A stretch of 64,000 nt of DNA, taken from Brevundimonas subvibrioides. GTDB taxonomy: Bacteria > Pseudomonadota > Alphaproteobacteria > Caulobacterales > Caulobacteraceae. The DNA is taken from positions 90,637 to 154,636 of the forward strand of contig NZ_NCEQ01000013.1 in assembly GCF_002280785.1 (NCBI RefSeq). Reading direction: 5' to 3'. Of the stretch, positions 1 to 7,899 are shown one piece after another. The notes below the pieces were generated by a model, which was not told the DNA's origin, made no database searches, and worked only from the letters and a program-made list of their open reading frames with translations. A program made the translations under genes and the position numbers. Each line of letters begins with the position of its first letter. Positions within the stretch are counted from its first letter, which is position 1.

Positions 1-377
1 TCGAGCCTCGACGGATCGACCTTGCCGATGCGGGCGACGAACTCGGCCTCGATCGCGGCGAACCCGCCGGGGATGGCCGGCAGCGGGGTCGGTTCGGACG
101 AGGTCGACCAGAAATTGCGGCGGAAGATCGGGCCGGCCAGGCGGTGCGTCTGCAGGGTCGGCTGCTGGGCCGGGGGCACCATGCCGACCTTCCAGCCGAT
201 GATCTCGTCCGGGAACAGGTCTATGGCCGCGTCCTGGATGGCGTAGGCGGTCGCCATGTCGATCGGACGATCGCCCGGATAGTCCGACAGCGCGGTGTGC
301 GACAGGCGCGCGTCAACGAAACGCGCGGCGATGTCCGACACGCTGTCGTTCAGGCCCTGGGCGTTCGCCGCGCTCAT
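1..377 (-). CDS. 2-keto-4-pentenoate hydratase-like protein, FAH/MhpD superfamily (partial)
   Basis: The 3' part runs off the left edge, so only the first 125 codons are visible. The ATG is the reverse complement of 375-377, giving MSAANAQGLNDSVSDIAARF. The segments AYAIQDAAIDLF and IIGWKVGMVPPAQQP, followed by GPIFRRNFW, match the N-terminal half of the 2-keto-4-pentenoate/2-oxohept-3-ene-dioate hydratase family, which hydrates 2-oxo-4-enoic acids. The metal-binding part lies mostly beyond the edge. It is divergent from the LacI gene, and the shared intergenic region holds the putative operator at 481-492, so it may belong to the uronate regulon. The substrate is unknown. Confidence 0.75.
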   Translation of the reverse strand, partial: MSAANAQGLNDSVSDIAARFVDARLSHTALSDYPGDRPIDMATAYAIQDAAIDLFPDEIIGWKVGMVPPAQQPTLQTHRLAGPIFRRNFWSTSSEPTPLPAIPGGFAAIEAEFVARIGKVDPSRL

Positions 378-480
378 GCCGCGACCGCCGAATGGTGATG
401 AATGCCCGTCACGCGCCGTCCCGATGTCATTTGCCAGAAGCCGATCTTCTCGTCGGTTGGGGGATGATTGAAGGGGAAGG

Positions 481-492
481 AAACCGGTGTCA
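481..492 (+). promoter_or_regulatory. Putative LacI-family operator, copy 1
   Basis: AAACCGGTGTCA lies between the divergent hydratase and LacI genes. The reverse complement TGACACCGGTTT matches the boxes at 2554-2565 and 4712-4723 in 11 of 12 positions or better. The central CCGG, with partly symmetric arms, is typical of LacI-family operators. Binding by the adjacent regulator, and its autoregulation, are inferred. Confidence 0.6.
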
Positions 493-576
493 ACGCCCTT
501 GCTGAGATCACCGCCGGCGGCAAGTGTGGGCATGGCGTCACAGCCGGACCGGTTGTAAGGCTGGACGGCTCACAGC

Positions 577-1647
577 ATGAGGTCGAGCTTGACCGACGAC
601 GACACGACATCCGCCCGCGCGGGGATGAGGCCCGGAAAACGGCCCACGATCAACGACGTGGCGCGTATTGCCTCGGTCTCGAAGAAGACGGTTTCGCGGG
701 TCATCAACCAGTCGCCCTTCGTGCGCGAGGAAACGCGCGGGCGGGTCAATGCGGTCATTGAGGAACTGGGCTTCACCCCGGACCTGCAGGCGCGCGGTCT
801 CGCCTTCCGCCGATCCTTCCTGGTGGGCCTGATCTACGACAATCCCAGCCCGAACTATGTCGTGAACATGCAGCAGGGCGTGCTGGACGCGCTGCGCGGC
901 TCGGGCCTGGAGCTTGTGGTCCACCCCTGCGTGCGGACCGCCGACACCGTGGTGAATGACATCCGCACCTTCGTGGAGCGCCAGAAGCTGTTCGGCGTCA
1001 TCCTGCCGCCATCGATGTCCGAGGACGAGCGGGTCATCCAGGTTCTGCGCGACCTCGACTGTCCCTATGTCCGCATCGCCTCGGTGTCGCTGGACGAGCC
1101 CGGCTCCATGCTGGTCACGAACGATCATATAGGCGCGGCCGAGGCCGGCCGGCACCTGGCCGACCTGGGCCACAGCCGCATCGGCTTCATCTCGGGCCCC
1201 GAACTGTTCCGCTCCAGCGCGGTGCGCGGCGGCGGCTTCCGCGAGGCCCTCGCCGAAAAGGGGCTGACGCTGGACGACCGCTATGTCGCCGTCGGCGCCT
1301 ATACGTTCGAATCGGGGGTGGAGGCGGCCAGGACCCTGCTCGCCCTCGACCCGCCGCCGACCGCCATCTTCACCGGCAACGACGAGATGGCGCTGGGCGT
1401 GTTCAAGGTCGCCCGCGACATGGGTCTGGAGATTCCGCGCGACCTGTCGGTGGTCGGCTATGACGACCTGCCGATGGCGTCGCGGGTGTGGCCGAACCTG
1501 ACCTCGGTGCGCCTGCCGATCCGCGACATGGGCCGGATGGCGGCGGAGAAGCTGCTGGCGCCGATGCGCGGCCTGGACCCGGCCAAGCTGAACCAGCCGG
1601 AGGTGCGGCCGTCACTGGTGGTCAGGGATTCGGCGCGGGCGTTGTAG
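577..1647 (+). CDS. LacI-family transcriptional repressor of the pectin/uronate locus
   Basis: This is a 356-residue DNA-binding regulator. The N-terminal helix-turn-helix (about residues 24-46, TINDVARIASVSKKTVSRVI) and hinge are followed by a periplasmic-binding-protein-like effector domain. That domain contains LVGLIYDNPSPNYV, GHSRIGFISGPE, AIFTGNDEMALGV and VVGYDDLPMA, all hallmarks of LacI/GalR proteins. The length fits the family, with a short N-terminal extension; an alternative ATG lies at 625. It sits among uronate catabolism genes and beside an operator-like box, so it probably represses this locus and responds to a pectin-derived sugar acid. The inducer is not deducible from sequence. 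Confidence 0.9.
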   Translation: MRSSLTDDDTTSARAGMRPGKRPTINDVARIASVSKKTVSRVINQSPFVREETRGRVNAVIEELGFTPDLQARGLAFRRSFLVGLIYDNPSPNYVVNMQQGVLDALRGSGLELVVHPCVRTADTVVNDIRTFVERQKLFGVILPPSMSEDERVIQVLRDLDCPYVRIASVSLDEPGSMLVTNDHIGAAEAGRHLADLGHSRIGFISGPELFRSSAVRGGGFREALAEKGLTLDDRYVAVGAYTFESGVEAARTLLALDPPPTAIFTGNDEMALGVFKVARDMGLEIPRDLSVVGYDDLPMASRVWPNLTSVRLPIRDMGRMAAEKLLAPMRGLDPAKLNQPEVRPSLVVRDSARAL

Positions 1648-1658
1648 CGGCGGAAACC

Positions 1659-1805
1659 GTCTCCTCCCCGTCCGAAGGATGGGGAGGTGGCAGCGAGCCC
1701 TTCGCGAGCTGACGGAGGGGTTCTTTCCGCCGTTAGAACCCCTCCGTCTCTTCGCTTCGCTACGAGCCACCTCCCCATTCGCCAAGCCGCGAACGGGGAG
1801 GAGAC
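1659..1805. repeat. Intergenic palindromic repeat, family C, copy 1
   Basis: The element runs from GTCTCCTCCCC to its inverted partner GGGGAGGAGAC and has an internal ACGGAGGGG/CCCCTCCGT pair. The same architecture and words recur at 38960-39097. It fills the gap between the convergent 3' ends of the LacI and isomerase genes, where it could act as a bidirectional terminator-like structure. Confidence 0.8.
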
Positions 1806-1821
1806 GTTTGGCGATCGTGAT

Positions 1822-2481
1822 TCAGGCGGTTTCGAGAACGTTCGCGCCGACGAGGCCCTTGACGTAGTCGCGGATGCCCTCGTCCGTGGCGTTGGCGAAG
1901 AAATACTCCTGGAACTTCTCGCCGGCGACGGCGGCCTTGAGCAGGTCCTGGTCGACGGTCTTCAGCACCGTCAGCATGTCGTGGCAGGTCACGGCCTTCA
2001 GCGACTTCAGGATGCCGCGGTTCCTGGCCATGATCTCGGCGCGTTCCCTGGGATAGCCCAGGCCGCGCTCACCCTCGAAGAGCTTGCGATAGACGTCCTG
2101 CAGGTTCAGCTCGGCCGCCCAGCCGAAGCCCTTGGCGTAGGGCATCGAAATGGCGTTGCCGTCATTGATCTGGCCGAACAGGAAGGCGTCGGTCGGGTCG
2201 ATCACCAGGCCGCAGAAGACGCCCGGCATGGCGTTGCAGGCCAGCATCGAGCCCATGCCCGTGCCGCAGCCGGTGACGACGAAGTCGGCGGCGCCCGAGT
2301 TCAACAGGATGCCGGTCAGCAGGCCGTTCATGACGTAGGTCAGCGACGCCTTATCCTCGGCCGTGTACATGCCGTAGTTGAAGACCTGATGGCCCAGGGG
2401 CACGGCCACGGCGGTCAGGGCGTCGTGGATGATGGCGTTCTTCGCGGCCTGGCTGTTCTCGGTGATCAGGGCGATTTTCAT
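1822..2481 (-). CDS. RpiB-fold 4-deoxy-L-threo-5-hexosulose-uronate ketol-isomerase (DhuI-like)
   Basis: The 219-residue protein has the RpiB/LacA/LacB fold signature VVTGCGTGMGSMLACNAMPG. Beyond that, MKIALITENSQAAKN, FNYGM, GLVIDPTDAFLFGQINDGNA and MPYAKGFGWAAEL match, from memory, the streptococcal DhuI isomerase, which converts unsaturated-uronate-derived DK-I to DK-II. It therefore probably takes the place of KduI, absent from the window, just before KduD. The start has AGGACACCC upstream. It is transcribed away from kduD across a region with the operator at 2554-2565. The reaction is inferred from homology and context; a generic pentose-phosphate isomerase is less likely because the C-terminal half is unlike housekeeping RpiB. 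Confidence 0.82.
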   Translation of the reverse strand: MKIALITENSQAAKNAIIHDALTAVAVPLGHQVFNYGMYTAEDKASLTYVMNGLLTGILLNSGAADFVVTGCGTGMGSMLACNAMPGVFCGLVIDPTDAFLFGQINDGNAISMPYAKGFGWAAELNLQDVYRKLFEGERGLGYPRERAEIMARNRGILKSLKAVTCHDMLTVLKTVDQDLLKAAVAGEKFQEYFFANATDEGIRDYVKGLVGANVLETA

Positions 2482-2553
2482 GGGTGTCCTCTCGGCAAGA
2501 CTGGGGGGCTGGCGAGGGCTTTACCCCTTCGCGGGATCATTTGCATCTGGTTT

Positions 2554-2565
2554 TGACACCGGTTA
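2554..2565 (+). promoter_or_regulatory. Putative LacI-family operator, copy 2
   Basis: TGACACCGGTTA sits in the divergent region between the DhuI-like isomerase (start 2481) and the small ORF/kduD unit (start 2600). A second palindromic core, CACCGGTG, lies 14 bases downstream at 2580-2587 and could be a half-strength site. One box could control both directions. Confidence 0.6.
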
Positions 2566-2599
2566 CCAAGCCACGCAAACACCGGTGGGAGGATCGCGC

Positions 2600-2764
2600 A
2601 TGGATCGCAAGACTGACCCCGTCACCCGTCTGGATTCGAAGGTGGGCGCGAGCGATGACGATCTGGGCGACCGCGATCTGATCACGGACTACACCTTCGT
2701 CCGGGCGATGGGCGGCGAGACCATCGATCATACCGACCTGACGTCCTCGACGTCAGCCAACTGA
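2600..2764 (+). CDS. Small hypothetical protein upstream of kduD
   Basis: A 54-residue acidic protein starts at ATG 2600, preceded by GGGAGGA. Longer readings from upstream codons would run through the divergent promoter and are unlikely. No domain, membrane segment or signal peptide is seen; the sequence is rich in Asp and Thr (SKVGASDDDLGDRDLITDYT). The stop lies 11 bases before kduD, so it is probably the first gene of the kduD-kdgK unit. I do not recognise the family. It could be a genuine small protein or a leader ORF. Confidence 0.5.
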   Translation: MDRKTDPVTRLDSKVGASDDDLGDRDLITDYTFVRAMGGETIDHTDLTSSTSAN

Positions 2765-2775
2765 AGTAGGGACCC

Positions 2776-3534
2776 ATGGGCAATCCATTCAGCCTGCAAG
2801 GCAAGGTCGCCGTCGTCACCGGCGGCAATACCGGTATCGGTCAGGGCATCGCCCTGGCCCTCGCTGACGCAGGAGCGTCCATCGCCTCGGTCGCGCGCCG
2901 CGCCTCTGACGATACCGTCGGCCAGTGCCTGGCCAAGGGGGTGAAGGCCATCTCGATCCAGGCCGACCTCGGCTCCATGGAGCCGATCGAGCGCATCGTG
3001 GCCGAGACGACCAGAGGCCTCGGCCCCATCGACATCCTGGTCAACAACGCCGGCATCATCCGCCGCGCCGACGCCGTCGACTTCACCGAGGAAGACTGGG
3101 ATGCGGTCCTGAACGTCAATCTGAAGTCGGTCTTCTTCCTGTCGCAGGCCGTGGTGCGCGACATGATCGCCGGCGGCCGCAAGGGCAAGATCATCAACAC
3201 CGCCTCGATGCTGTCCTATCAGGGCGGGATCCGGGTGCCGTCCTATACGGCGTCAAAGTCGGGCGTCGCCGGCCTGACCAAGCTGATGGCCAATGAGTGG
3301 GCGAAGCACGGCATCAACGCCAACGCCATCGCCCCCGGATATTTCGCCACCGACAACACCCAGGCGCTGCAGGACGACCCGGTGCGTTCGAAAGAGATCC
3401 TGGGGCGCATCCCGGCCGGCCGCTGGGGCCAGCCGTCGGACATCGGCGGGGCGGCGGTCTTCCTGTCGTCGGCGGCCTCCGACTACGTCCAGGGCATCAC
3501 GCTTCCGGTCGACGGCGGCTGGCTCGCACGCTGA
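2776..3534 (+). CDS. kduD: 2-dehydro-3-deoxy-D-gluconate 5-dehydrogenase (KduD), SDR family
   Basis: The 252-residue short-chain dehydrogenase reduces 2,5-diketo-3-deoxygluconate to KDG in the cytoplasm. The cofactor loop TGGNTGIGQG (about residues 15-24), NNAGI, the catalytic Ser in NTASML and the YTASKSG Tyr/Lys pair are all intact. The C-terminal RIPAGRWGQPSDIGGAAVFL and ASDYVQG...VDGGWLAR segments are distinctive of the KduD subfamily. It follows the small ORF by 11 bases and precedes kdgK by 20, so the three are likely co-transcribed from the promoter near the operator at 2554-2565. The partner isomerase is divergent. Confidence 0.9.
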   Translation: MGNPFSLQGKVAVVTGGNTGIGQGIALALADAGASIASVARRASDDTVGQCLAKGVKAISIQADLGSMEPIERIVAETTRGLGPIDILVNNAGIIRRADAVDFTEEDWDAVLNVNLKSVFFLSQAVVRDMIAGGRKGKIINTASMLSYQGGIRVPSYTASKSGVAGLTKLMANEWAKHGINANAIAPGYFATDNTQALQDDPVRSKEILGRIPAGRWGQPSDIGGAAVFLSSAASDYVQGITLPVDGGWLAR

Positions 3535-3554
3535 TCAGCGACTAGCTTAGCGCC

Positions 3555-4565
3555 ATGACGATCCTTTGCTTCGGCGAGATGCTGCTGCGTCTCACGCCCA
3601 ACGACGGCGAACTGTTGATGCAGTCGCCCGGCCTGACCGTCCGCCCCGGCGGGGCCGAGGCCAATGTCGCCGTGTCCCTGGCCCGCTACGGCGCGCCTGC
3701 CGCCCTGGCGACGGTCCTGCCTGACAATCCGCTGGGTCATGCCGCTCGCGACGAGGTGCGCAAGCATGGGGTCGACACACGCGGCATCGTCTTCAAGCCC
3801 GGCCGGATGGGGCTCTATTTCCTGACGCCGGGCGCCGTGCGCCGTCCTTCGGACGTCCTCTACGACCGCGCCGCCTCGGCCTTCGTCCAGCATGTCGACG
3901 GGGCGCTGGACTGGGCGACGCTGCTGGAGGGCGTCGAGTGGCTGCATCTGTCGGGGGTGACGCCGGCGACCGGTCCGACCGGTTCGGCCGCCGCCCTCGC
4001 TGCCATCGCCGCCGCGAGCAAGGCAGGCGTCAAGGTCAGTTTCGACGGCAATTTCCGCGGCAAGCTGTGGGCCGAATGGGCCGGCGATCCGCCGCGCGTC
4101 CTGGGCCAGATGCTGGCGGGGTCCAGCCTCGCCTTCGCCGACGACCGCGACTTCGCCCTCGTGCTGGGCGTGAAGTTCGAGCACGCCGACCCGGCCGAGC
4201 GCCGTCGCGCCGCCGCCAGGGCCGCGTTCAAGACCTGGCCGACGCTCGAGCGGATCTGCTGCACCCTGCGGGTCAACGACAGTGTCGACGACCAGACCCT
4301 GTCGGCCGTCATGATCACCCGCGACGGCGAGCATCACGCAGCCCCTATCGCCCTGACCGGCGTCGTGGACCGGGTCGGCGGCGGCGACGCCTTCGCCTCG
4401 GGCGTCCTGTTCGGCCTCTACAAGGGCTGGTCGAACGCCGAGGCCCTGGCCTTCGGCCTGGCGGCGGCCGGCCTGAAGCATTCGGTGCCCGGGGACTTCA
4501 ACCTGTTCGACGAGGCCCAGGTGCGCGCCGCCATGGCCGCCGAAGGCTTCGATATCCGGCGCTGA
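3555..4565 (+). CDS. kdgK: 2-dehydro-3-deoxygluconokinase (KDG kinase), PfkB family
   Basis: The 336-residue ribokinase-fold enzyme phosphorylates KDG to KDPG with ATP. The N-terminal GGAEANVAVSLARYG and the C-terminal anion-hole motif GGGDAFASGVLFGL, with its catalytic Asp, identify PfkB kinases. Position right after kduD and the RPGGAEANVA context favour KDG as substrate over other sugars. The product would enter the Entner-Doudoroff pathway, whose KDPG aldolase is not in this window. The length is normal. A family A repeat follows 5 bases after the stop. Confidence 0.9.
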   Translation: MTILCFGEMLLRLTPNDGELLMQSPGLTVRPGGAEANVAVSLARYGAPAALATVLPDNPLGHAARDEVRKHGVDTRGIVFKPGRMGLYFLTPGAVRRPSDVLYDRAASAFVQHVDGALDWATLLEGVEWLHLSGVTPATGPTGSAAALAAIAAASKAGVKVSFDGNFRGKLWAEWAGDPPRVLGQMLAGSSLAFADDRDFALVLGVKFEHADPAERRRAAARAAFKTWPTLERICCTLRVNDSVDDQTLSAVMITRDGEHHAAPIALTGVVDRVGGGDAFASGVLFGLYKGWSNAEALAFGLAAAGLKHSVPGDFNLFDEAQVRAAMAAEGFDIRR

Positions 4566-4569
4566 GCAT

Positions 4570-4700
4570 TCCTCCCCCATCGGGGGAGGGGGACCGCTCT
4601 TGCGGTGGAGGGGGCCAACCGCAGACGCCGACTTCGGGGCTGGCCCCCTCCGTCACGGCGCAGAAGAAGCGCCGCGCCACCTCCCCCAATGGGGGAGGAA
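4570..4700 (+). repeat. Intergenic palindromic repeat, family A, copy 1
   Basis: The 131 bp element begins TCCTCCCCCATCGGGGGAGG and ends ACCTCCCCCAATGGGGGAGG, so each end is itself a palindrome. The middle contains GGGGCCAACC and CCCCCTCCGTCACGGCGC. Other copies are at 34145-34273, 43386-43494 and 51374-51505. It separates kdgK from the pectate lyase promoter box. Confidence 0.85.
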
Positions 4701-4711
4701 TAGCCTCTAGG

Positions 4712-4723
4712 AAACCGGTGTCA
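4712..4723 (+). promoter_or_regulatory. Putative LacI-family operator, copy 3
   Basis: AAACCGGTGTCA is identical over 12 bases to copy 1 at 481-492. It lies 74 bases upstream of the pectate lyase start, suggesting that the lyase and epimerase form a separate transcription unit under the same repressor. Confidence 0.6.
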
Positions 4724-4796
4724 TTGATGTATCGTGATTTCAAACGAGCGTCAGACTCGTGATCGTCTGTCCCCAGGAAACGACCCGGAGTTCCCC

Positions 4797-6443
4797 ATGT
4801 CGCCGACCCCGTCGCGCCGCGCCCTGCTCGCTGGAGGCGCCGCGCTGACCGCCCTGGCCGCCACGCCCGTCGCCGCCTTCGCGCAAACGCCCCCCGACCG
4901 CGCGTCCATCCTGGCGACGATGAAGCGGGCCACGGCCTTCATGACCGACGAGGTCGCCGTCGGCGGCGGATACGTGTGGAACGTCCTGCCCGACTTCTCG
5001 CGCCGCTGGGGGGAGCTGGAAGCCTCGCCGACCATGATCTGGGTCCAGCCTCCGGGCACGGCGACCGTGGGTCACGCCTATCTCGACGCCTATCACGCCA
5101 CCGGCGACGAGCAGTTCTACGACGCCGCCAGGGCCGCCGCAGACGCGCTCATTGCCGGACAGCATCCGCGCGGCGGGTGGAACTACGTCATCGACACGGC
5201 GGGCGAGGACAGCCTGAAGGACTGGTACGCCCGGATCGGCGGCAACGCCTGGCGGCTGGAGGAATTTCAGCACTACTACGGCAACGCCACCTTCGACGAC
5301 GCCGGCACGGCCGAGGCCTCGCAGCTGCTGCTGCGGGTCTATCTGGAGAAGCGCGAGCGCAGATACCGGGCGCCGCTCGACAAGGCGATCCAGTTCGTCC
5401 TCGACGCCCAGTATCCGAACGGCGGATGGCCGCAGCGCTTTCCGTTCGTCGAGGGCGCCGGGGGCCTGCACGGTAACCCTGACTACACCCCCTACATCAC
5501 CTTCAACGACGACGTGGCGGGGGAGAACATCGAGTTCCTGCTCTACTGCCACCAGGCCCTCGGTTCGAACGACCGGCGGCTGGTCGATGCGATCCAGCGC
5601 GGCATGGACATCTTCGTCGCCACCCAGCAGCCCCTGCCCCAGCCGGCCTGGGGCCTGCAGCACTATCCCGACACCCTGAAGCCGGCGCCGGCCCGCACGA
5701 TCGAGCCGCGCGCCTTCGCCACCCACACGACGGCGACCAACATCCGGTCGATGATCGGCTTCTACAAACTGACGGGCGACCGCAAATACCTGGCCCGTCT
5801 GCCCGAGGCGCTGGACTGGCTGGACCAGGTCAGGACGCCCCAGACCCTGATCGCGCCGGGACGGACGCATCCGACCTTCATCCTCGAGGGCTCGAACACC
5901 CCGGTCTATATCCACCGCAGGGGGTCGAACATCAGGAACGGCCGCTATTACGCCGACGAGAACCCGACCAATCTGGTCATCCACTACGGCTCCTTCCGGA
6001 ACCTCGACACGGCCGCCCTGCGCGCCGAGTACGAGGCGGCCGCCGCCATGGATCCGGCGGCCCTGATCGCCGCCTCGCCGCTGAAGGCGCGGCCGGGCGC
6101 GCTGAAGCTGCCGAAGTATTTCACCCTGCGCGACGTCAGCATCTGGGACATGTCGACCGACGGCCGCCGTCCGCGCGCCTTGGCGGCAGGGCGGGCGGCG
6201 GAGCTGGCGGCGAGCCTCAACACGCGCGGCTACTGGCCGACGCCGATGACCACGACGTCGAACCCCTATATCGGCCCGTCGCCCGAGGCGGTCACCGGGG
6301 GCGAGTACCAGACCACCCGCGTCGGCGACCTGTGGGACACCTCGCCCTACAACACCGACTTCCCGGTGGAATGCATCTCGACAGAAGCCTTCGTGCGCAA
6401 CCTCGGCGATCTGATCGAGGCTCTGGCCGCACCGGTCGCCTGA
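4797..6443 (+). CDS. pelA: Exported pectate lyase, polysaccharide lyase family 10
   Basis: The 548-residue protein cleaves polygalacturonate by beta-elimination outside the cytoplasm. The ATG at 4797 follows CCGGAG and opens a Tat-like signal peptide (SRRALLAGGAALTALAATPV, cleavage near AFAQ). The reading frame stays open upstream, but that extension lacks a ribosome site and would bury the signal. The motifs QYPNGGWPQRFP (about residue 205) and ITFNDDVAGENIEFL are characteristic of the PL10 alpha/alpha-toroid. The stop overlaps the next ATG. The lyase supplies the unsaturated uronates used by the isomerase, KduD and KdgK encoded nearby. Confidence 0.88.
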   Translation: MSPTPSRRALLAGGAALTALAATPVAAFAQTPPDRASILATMKRATAFMTDEVAVGGGYVWNVLPDFSRRWGELEASPTMIWVQPPGTATVGHAYLDAYHATGDEQFYDAARAAADALIAGQHPRGGWNYVIDTAGEDSLKDWYARIGGNAWRLEEFQHYYGNATFDDAGTAEASQLLLRVYLEKRERRYRAPLDKAIQFVLDAQYPNGGWPQRFPFVEGAGGLHGNPDYTPYITFNDDVAGENIEFLLYCHQALGSNDRRLVDAIQRGMDIFVATQQPLPQPAWGLQHYPDTLKPAPARTIEPRAFATHTTATNIRSMIGFYKLTGDRKYLARLPEALDWLDQVRTPQTLIAPGRTHPTFILEGSNTPVYIHRRGSNIRNGRYYADENPTNLVIHYGSFRNLDTAALRAEYEAAAAMDPAALIAASPLKARPGALKLPKYFTLRDVSIWDMSTDGRRPRALAAGRAAELAASLNTRGYWPTPMTTTSNPYIGPSPEAVTGGEYQTTRVGDLWDTSPYNTDFPVECISTEAFVRNLGDLIEALAAPVA

Positions 6444-7597
6444 TGCATCTGGACCGCCGCACCCTGCTGACCGGACTGGCGGCGGCGCCGCTGGCTGGAT
6501 GCATGTCGATGCCCCGGATGGCGATGCCGTCGATGCCGTTCATGCGGACGCCGCCGGTCGATCAGAAGGACTGGGGGACGCTGGCGGACGGCCAGGAAGT
6601 GACCATGTTCACCCTCACCAATGACCGGGGATCGCAGGCGAGAGTCATGACCTGGGGCGGCATCCTGCAGTCGCTGACCCTGCCGGATCGCGACGGGCGG
6701 ATGGCGGAGGTCGTCCTCGGCCTCGATACCCTGGCCGACTATGTCGAGCGGTCGCGCAATTTCGGAGCCACCGTCGGTCGCTACGCCGGGCGGATCGCCA
6801 ACGGGCGGTTCGAACTGGGCGGCCGCGAGGTCCAGCTCGATGTCGGAACAGGACCGCACTCGAGCCACGGCGGCCCGGTGGGGTTTGCCAGACGCAACTG
6901 GATGGGACGGCCCGACCTGACCGACGAGGGGCCGGGCGTGGTCCTGACCCTGGTCAGCGCCGACGGCGACCAGGGCTTCCCCGGGCGGCTGACGATCTCG
7001 GTCACATACCGGCTGACGCACGACGACCGGTTGATCCTCTCCTACCTGGCCCTCACCGACCGGGCGACGGTGCTGAACCCGACCCACCATTCCTATTTCA
7101 ACCTGTCGGGCGATCCGGCACGGCTGATCCTCGATCACGAGCTGCAGATCGAGGCCGAGGCCTTCGCCGCCTATGCGCCGGACAAGATCGTCACCGGAGA
7201 CCTGGCACCCGTCGCGGGCACGCCGTTCGACTTCCGCACGCCCAAACCGATCGGCCGGGACCTGTTCGAGGTGAACGATCAGCTGCGCATCGGCGGAGGC
7301 TACGACCACAGTTTCGCGGTGCGCGGCGCGGGGCTGCGCCGCGCCGGGCGGCTATCGGACGGTTTCAGCGGACGGGCGCTGGAGGTCTGGACCACCGAGC
7401 CGGCGCTTCATGTCTATACGGCCAACACGATCGAACTGGTCGGGCGCGGCGGGGCCGCGTATCGGCCGCACTGCGGGGTCGCGCTGGAGACCCAGCACTA
7501 TCAGAACAGCCCCAACCGGCCGGGCTTCCCCTCGACCGTGCTGCGGCCGGGCGAGACCTTCCGATCGCGGACCGAGTACCGGTTCAGCGCAGGTTAG
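6443..7597 (+). CDS. Aldose 1-epimerase (GalM-like) lipoprotein
   Basis: The 384-residue mutarotase family protein interconverts alpha and beta anomers of aldoses. The start ATG shares one base with the pectate lyase stop (TGATG), implying translational coupling. The N-terminus carries a signal with lipobox LAGC (Cys about residue 17), so it is probably a membrane-anchored periplasmic lipoprotein. Catalytic motifs are HSSHGGPVGF, the His of NPTHHSYFNLSG and the Glu of GVALETQHYQNSPN. In this context it may accelerate anomer conversion of released pectin sugars. The exact substrate is unknown. Confidence 0.88.
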   Translation: MHLDRRTLLTGLAAAPLAGCMSMPRMAMPSMPFMRTPPVDQKDWGTLADGQEVTMFTLTNDRGSQARVMTWGGILQSLTLPDRDGRMAEVVLGLDTLADYVERSRNFGATVGRYAGRIANGRFELGGREVQLDVGTGPHSSHGGPVGFARRNWMGRPDLTDEGPGVVLTLVSADGDQGFPGRLTISVTYRLTHDDRLILSYLALTDRATVLNPTHHSYFNLSGDPARLILDHELQIEAEAFAAYAPDKIVTGDLAPVAGTPFDFRTPKPIGRDLFEVNDQLRIGGGYDHSFAVRGAGLRRAGRLSDGFSGRALEVWTTEPALHVYTANTIELVGRGGAAYRPHCGVALETQHYQNSPNRPGFPSTVLRPGETFRSRTEYRFSAG

Positions 7598-7808
7598 CCC
7601 CCTCTCCCCTTGCGGGAGAGGGAGATCGCGCACGGCGGCGCAGCCGTCGTTCTGGCGCGGTCGGGTGAGGGGTTTCACCGTCCGGTGAGCGTGAATGTCT
7701 ACAGATAATCGGCAAGGTCGGCGCGACCCCTCATCCGACCTCGCTTCGCTCGGCCACCCCTCCTCGGATCGCATGCGATCCTTCGTCGACCCGCAAGGGG
7801 AGAAGGAC
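7598..7808. repeat. Intergenic region with divergent family B-like palindromes
   Basis: The 302-base gap between the epimerase and rplS stops (7598-7899) holds no gene. It begins with CCCCTCTCCCCTTGCGGGAGAGGG, continues with GTGAGGGGTTTC, and carries the inverted partner ACCCCTCATCCGACCTCGC and CGCAAGGGGAGAAGG near 7725-7808. This resembles the family B repeats at 9094 and 17707 but is more diverged. Confidence 0.6.
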
Positions 7809-7810
7809 AG

Positions 7811-7846
7811 AGAAAAGGGCCCCGGCGTTTCCGCCGAGGCCCTTAC
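7811..7846 (-). terminator. Rho-independent terminator of trmD-rplS
   Basis: On the minus strand GGGCCTCGGCG-GAAA-CGCCGGGGCCC forms an 11 bp stem (one mismatch) closed by a GAAA tetraloop and followed by TTTTCT. It lies about 55 bases past the rplS stop. Confidence 0.85.
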
Positions 7847-7899
7847 TCAGGTCATTCGCGCTCAAGTAGCCCGAAGGGCGGTAGCGCAAAAAGAACGTC

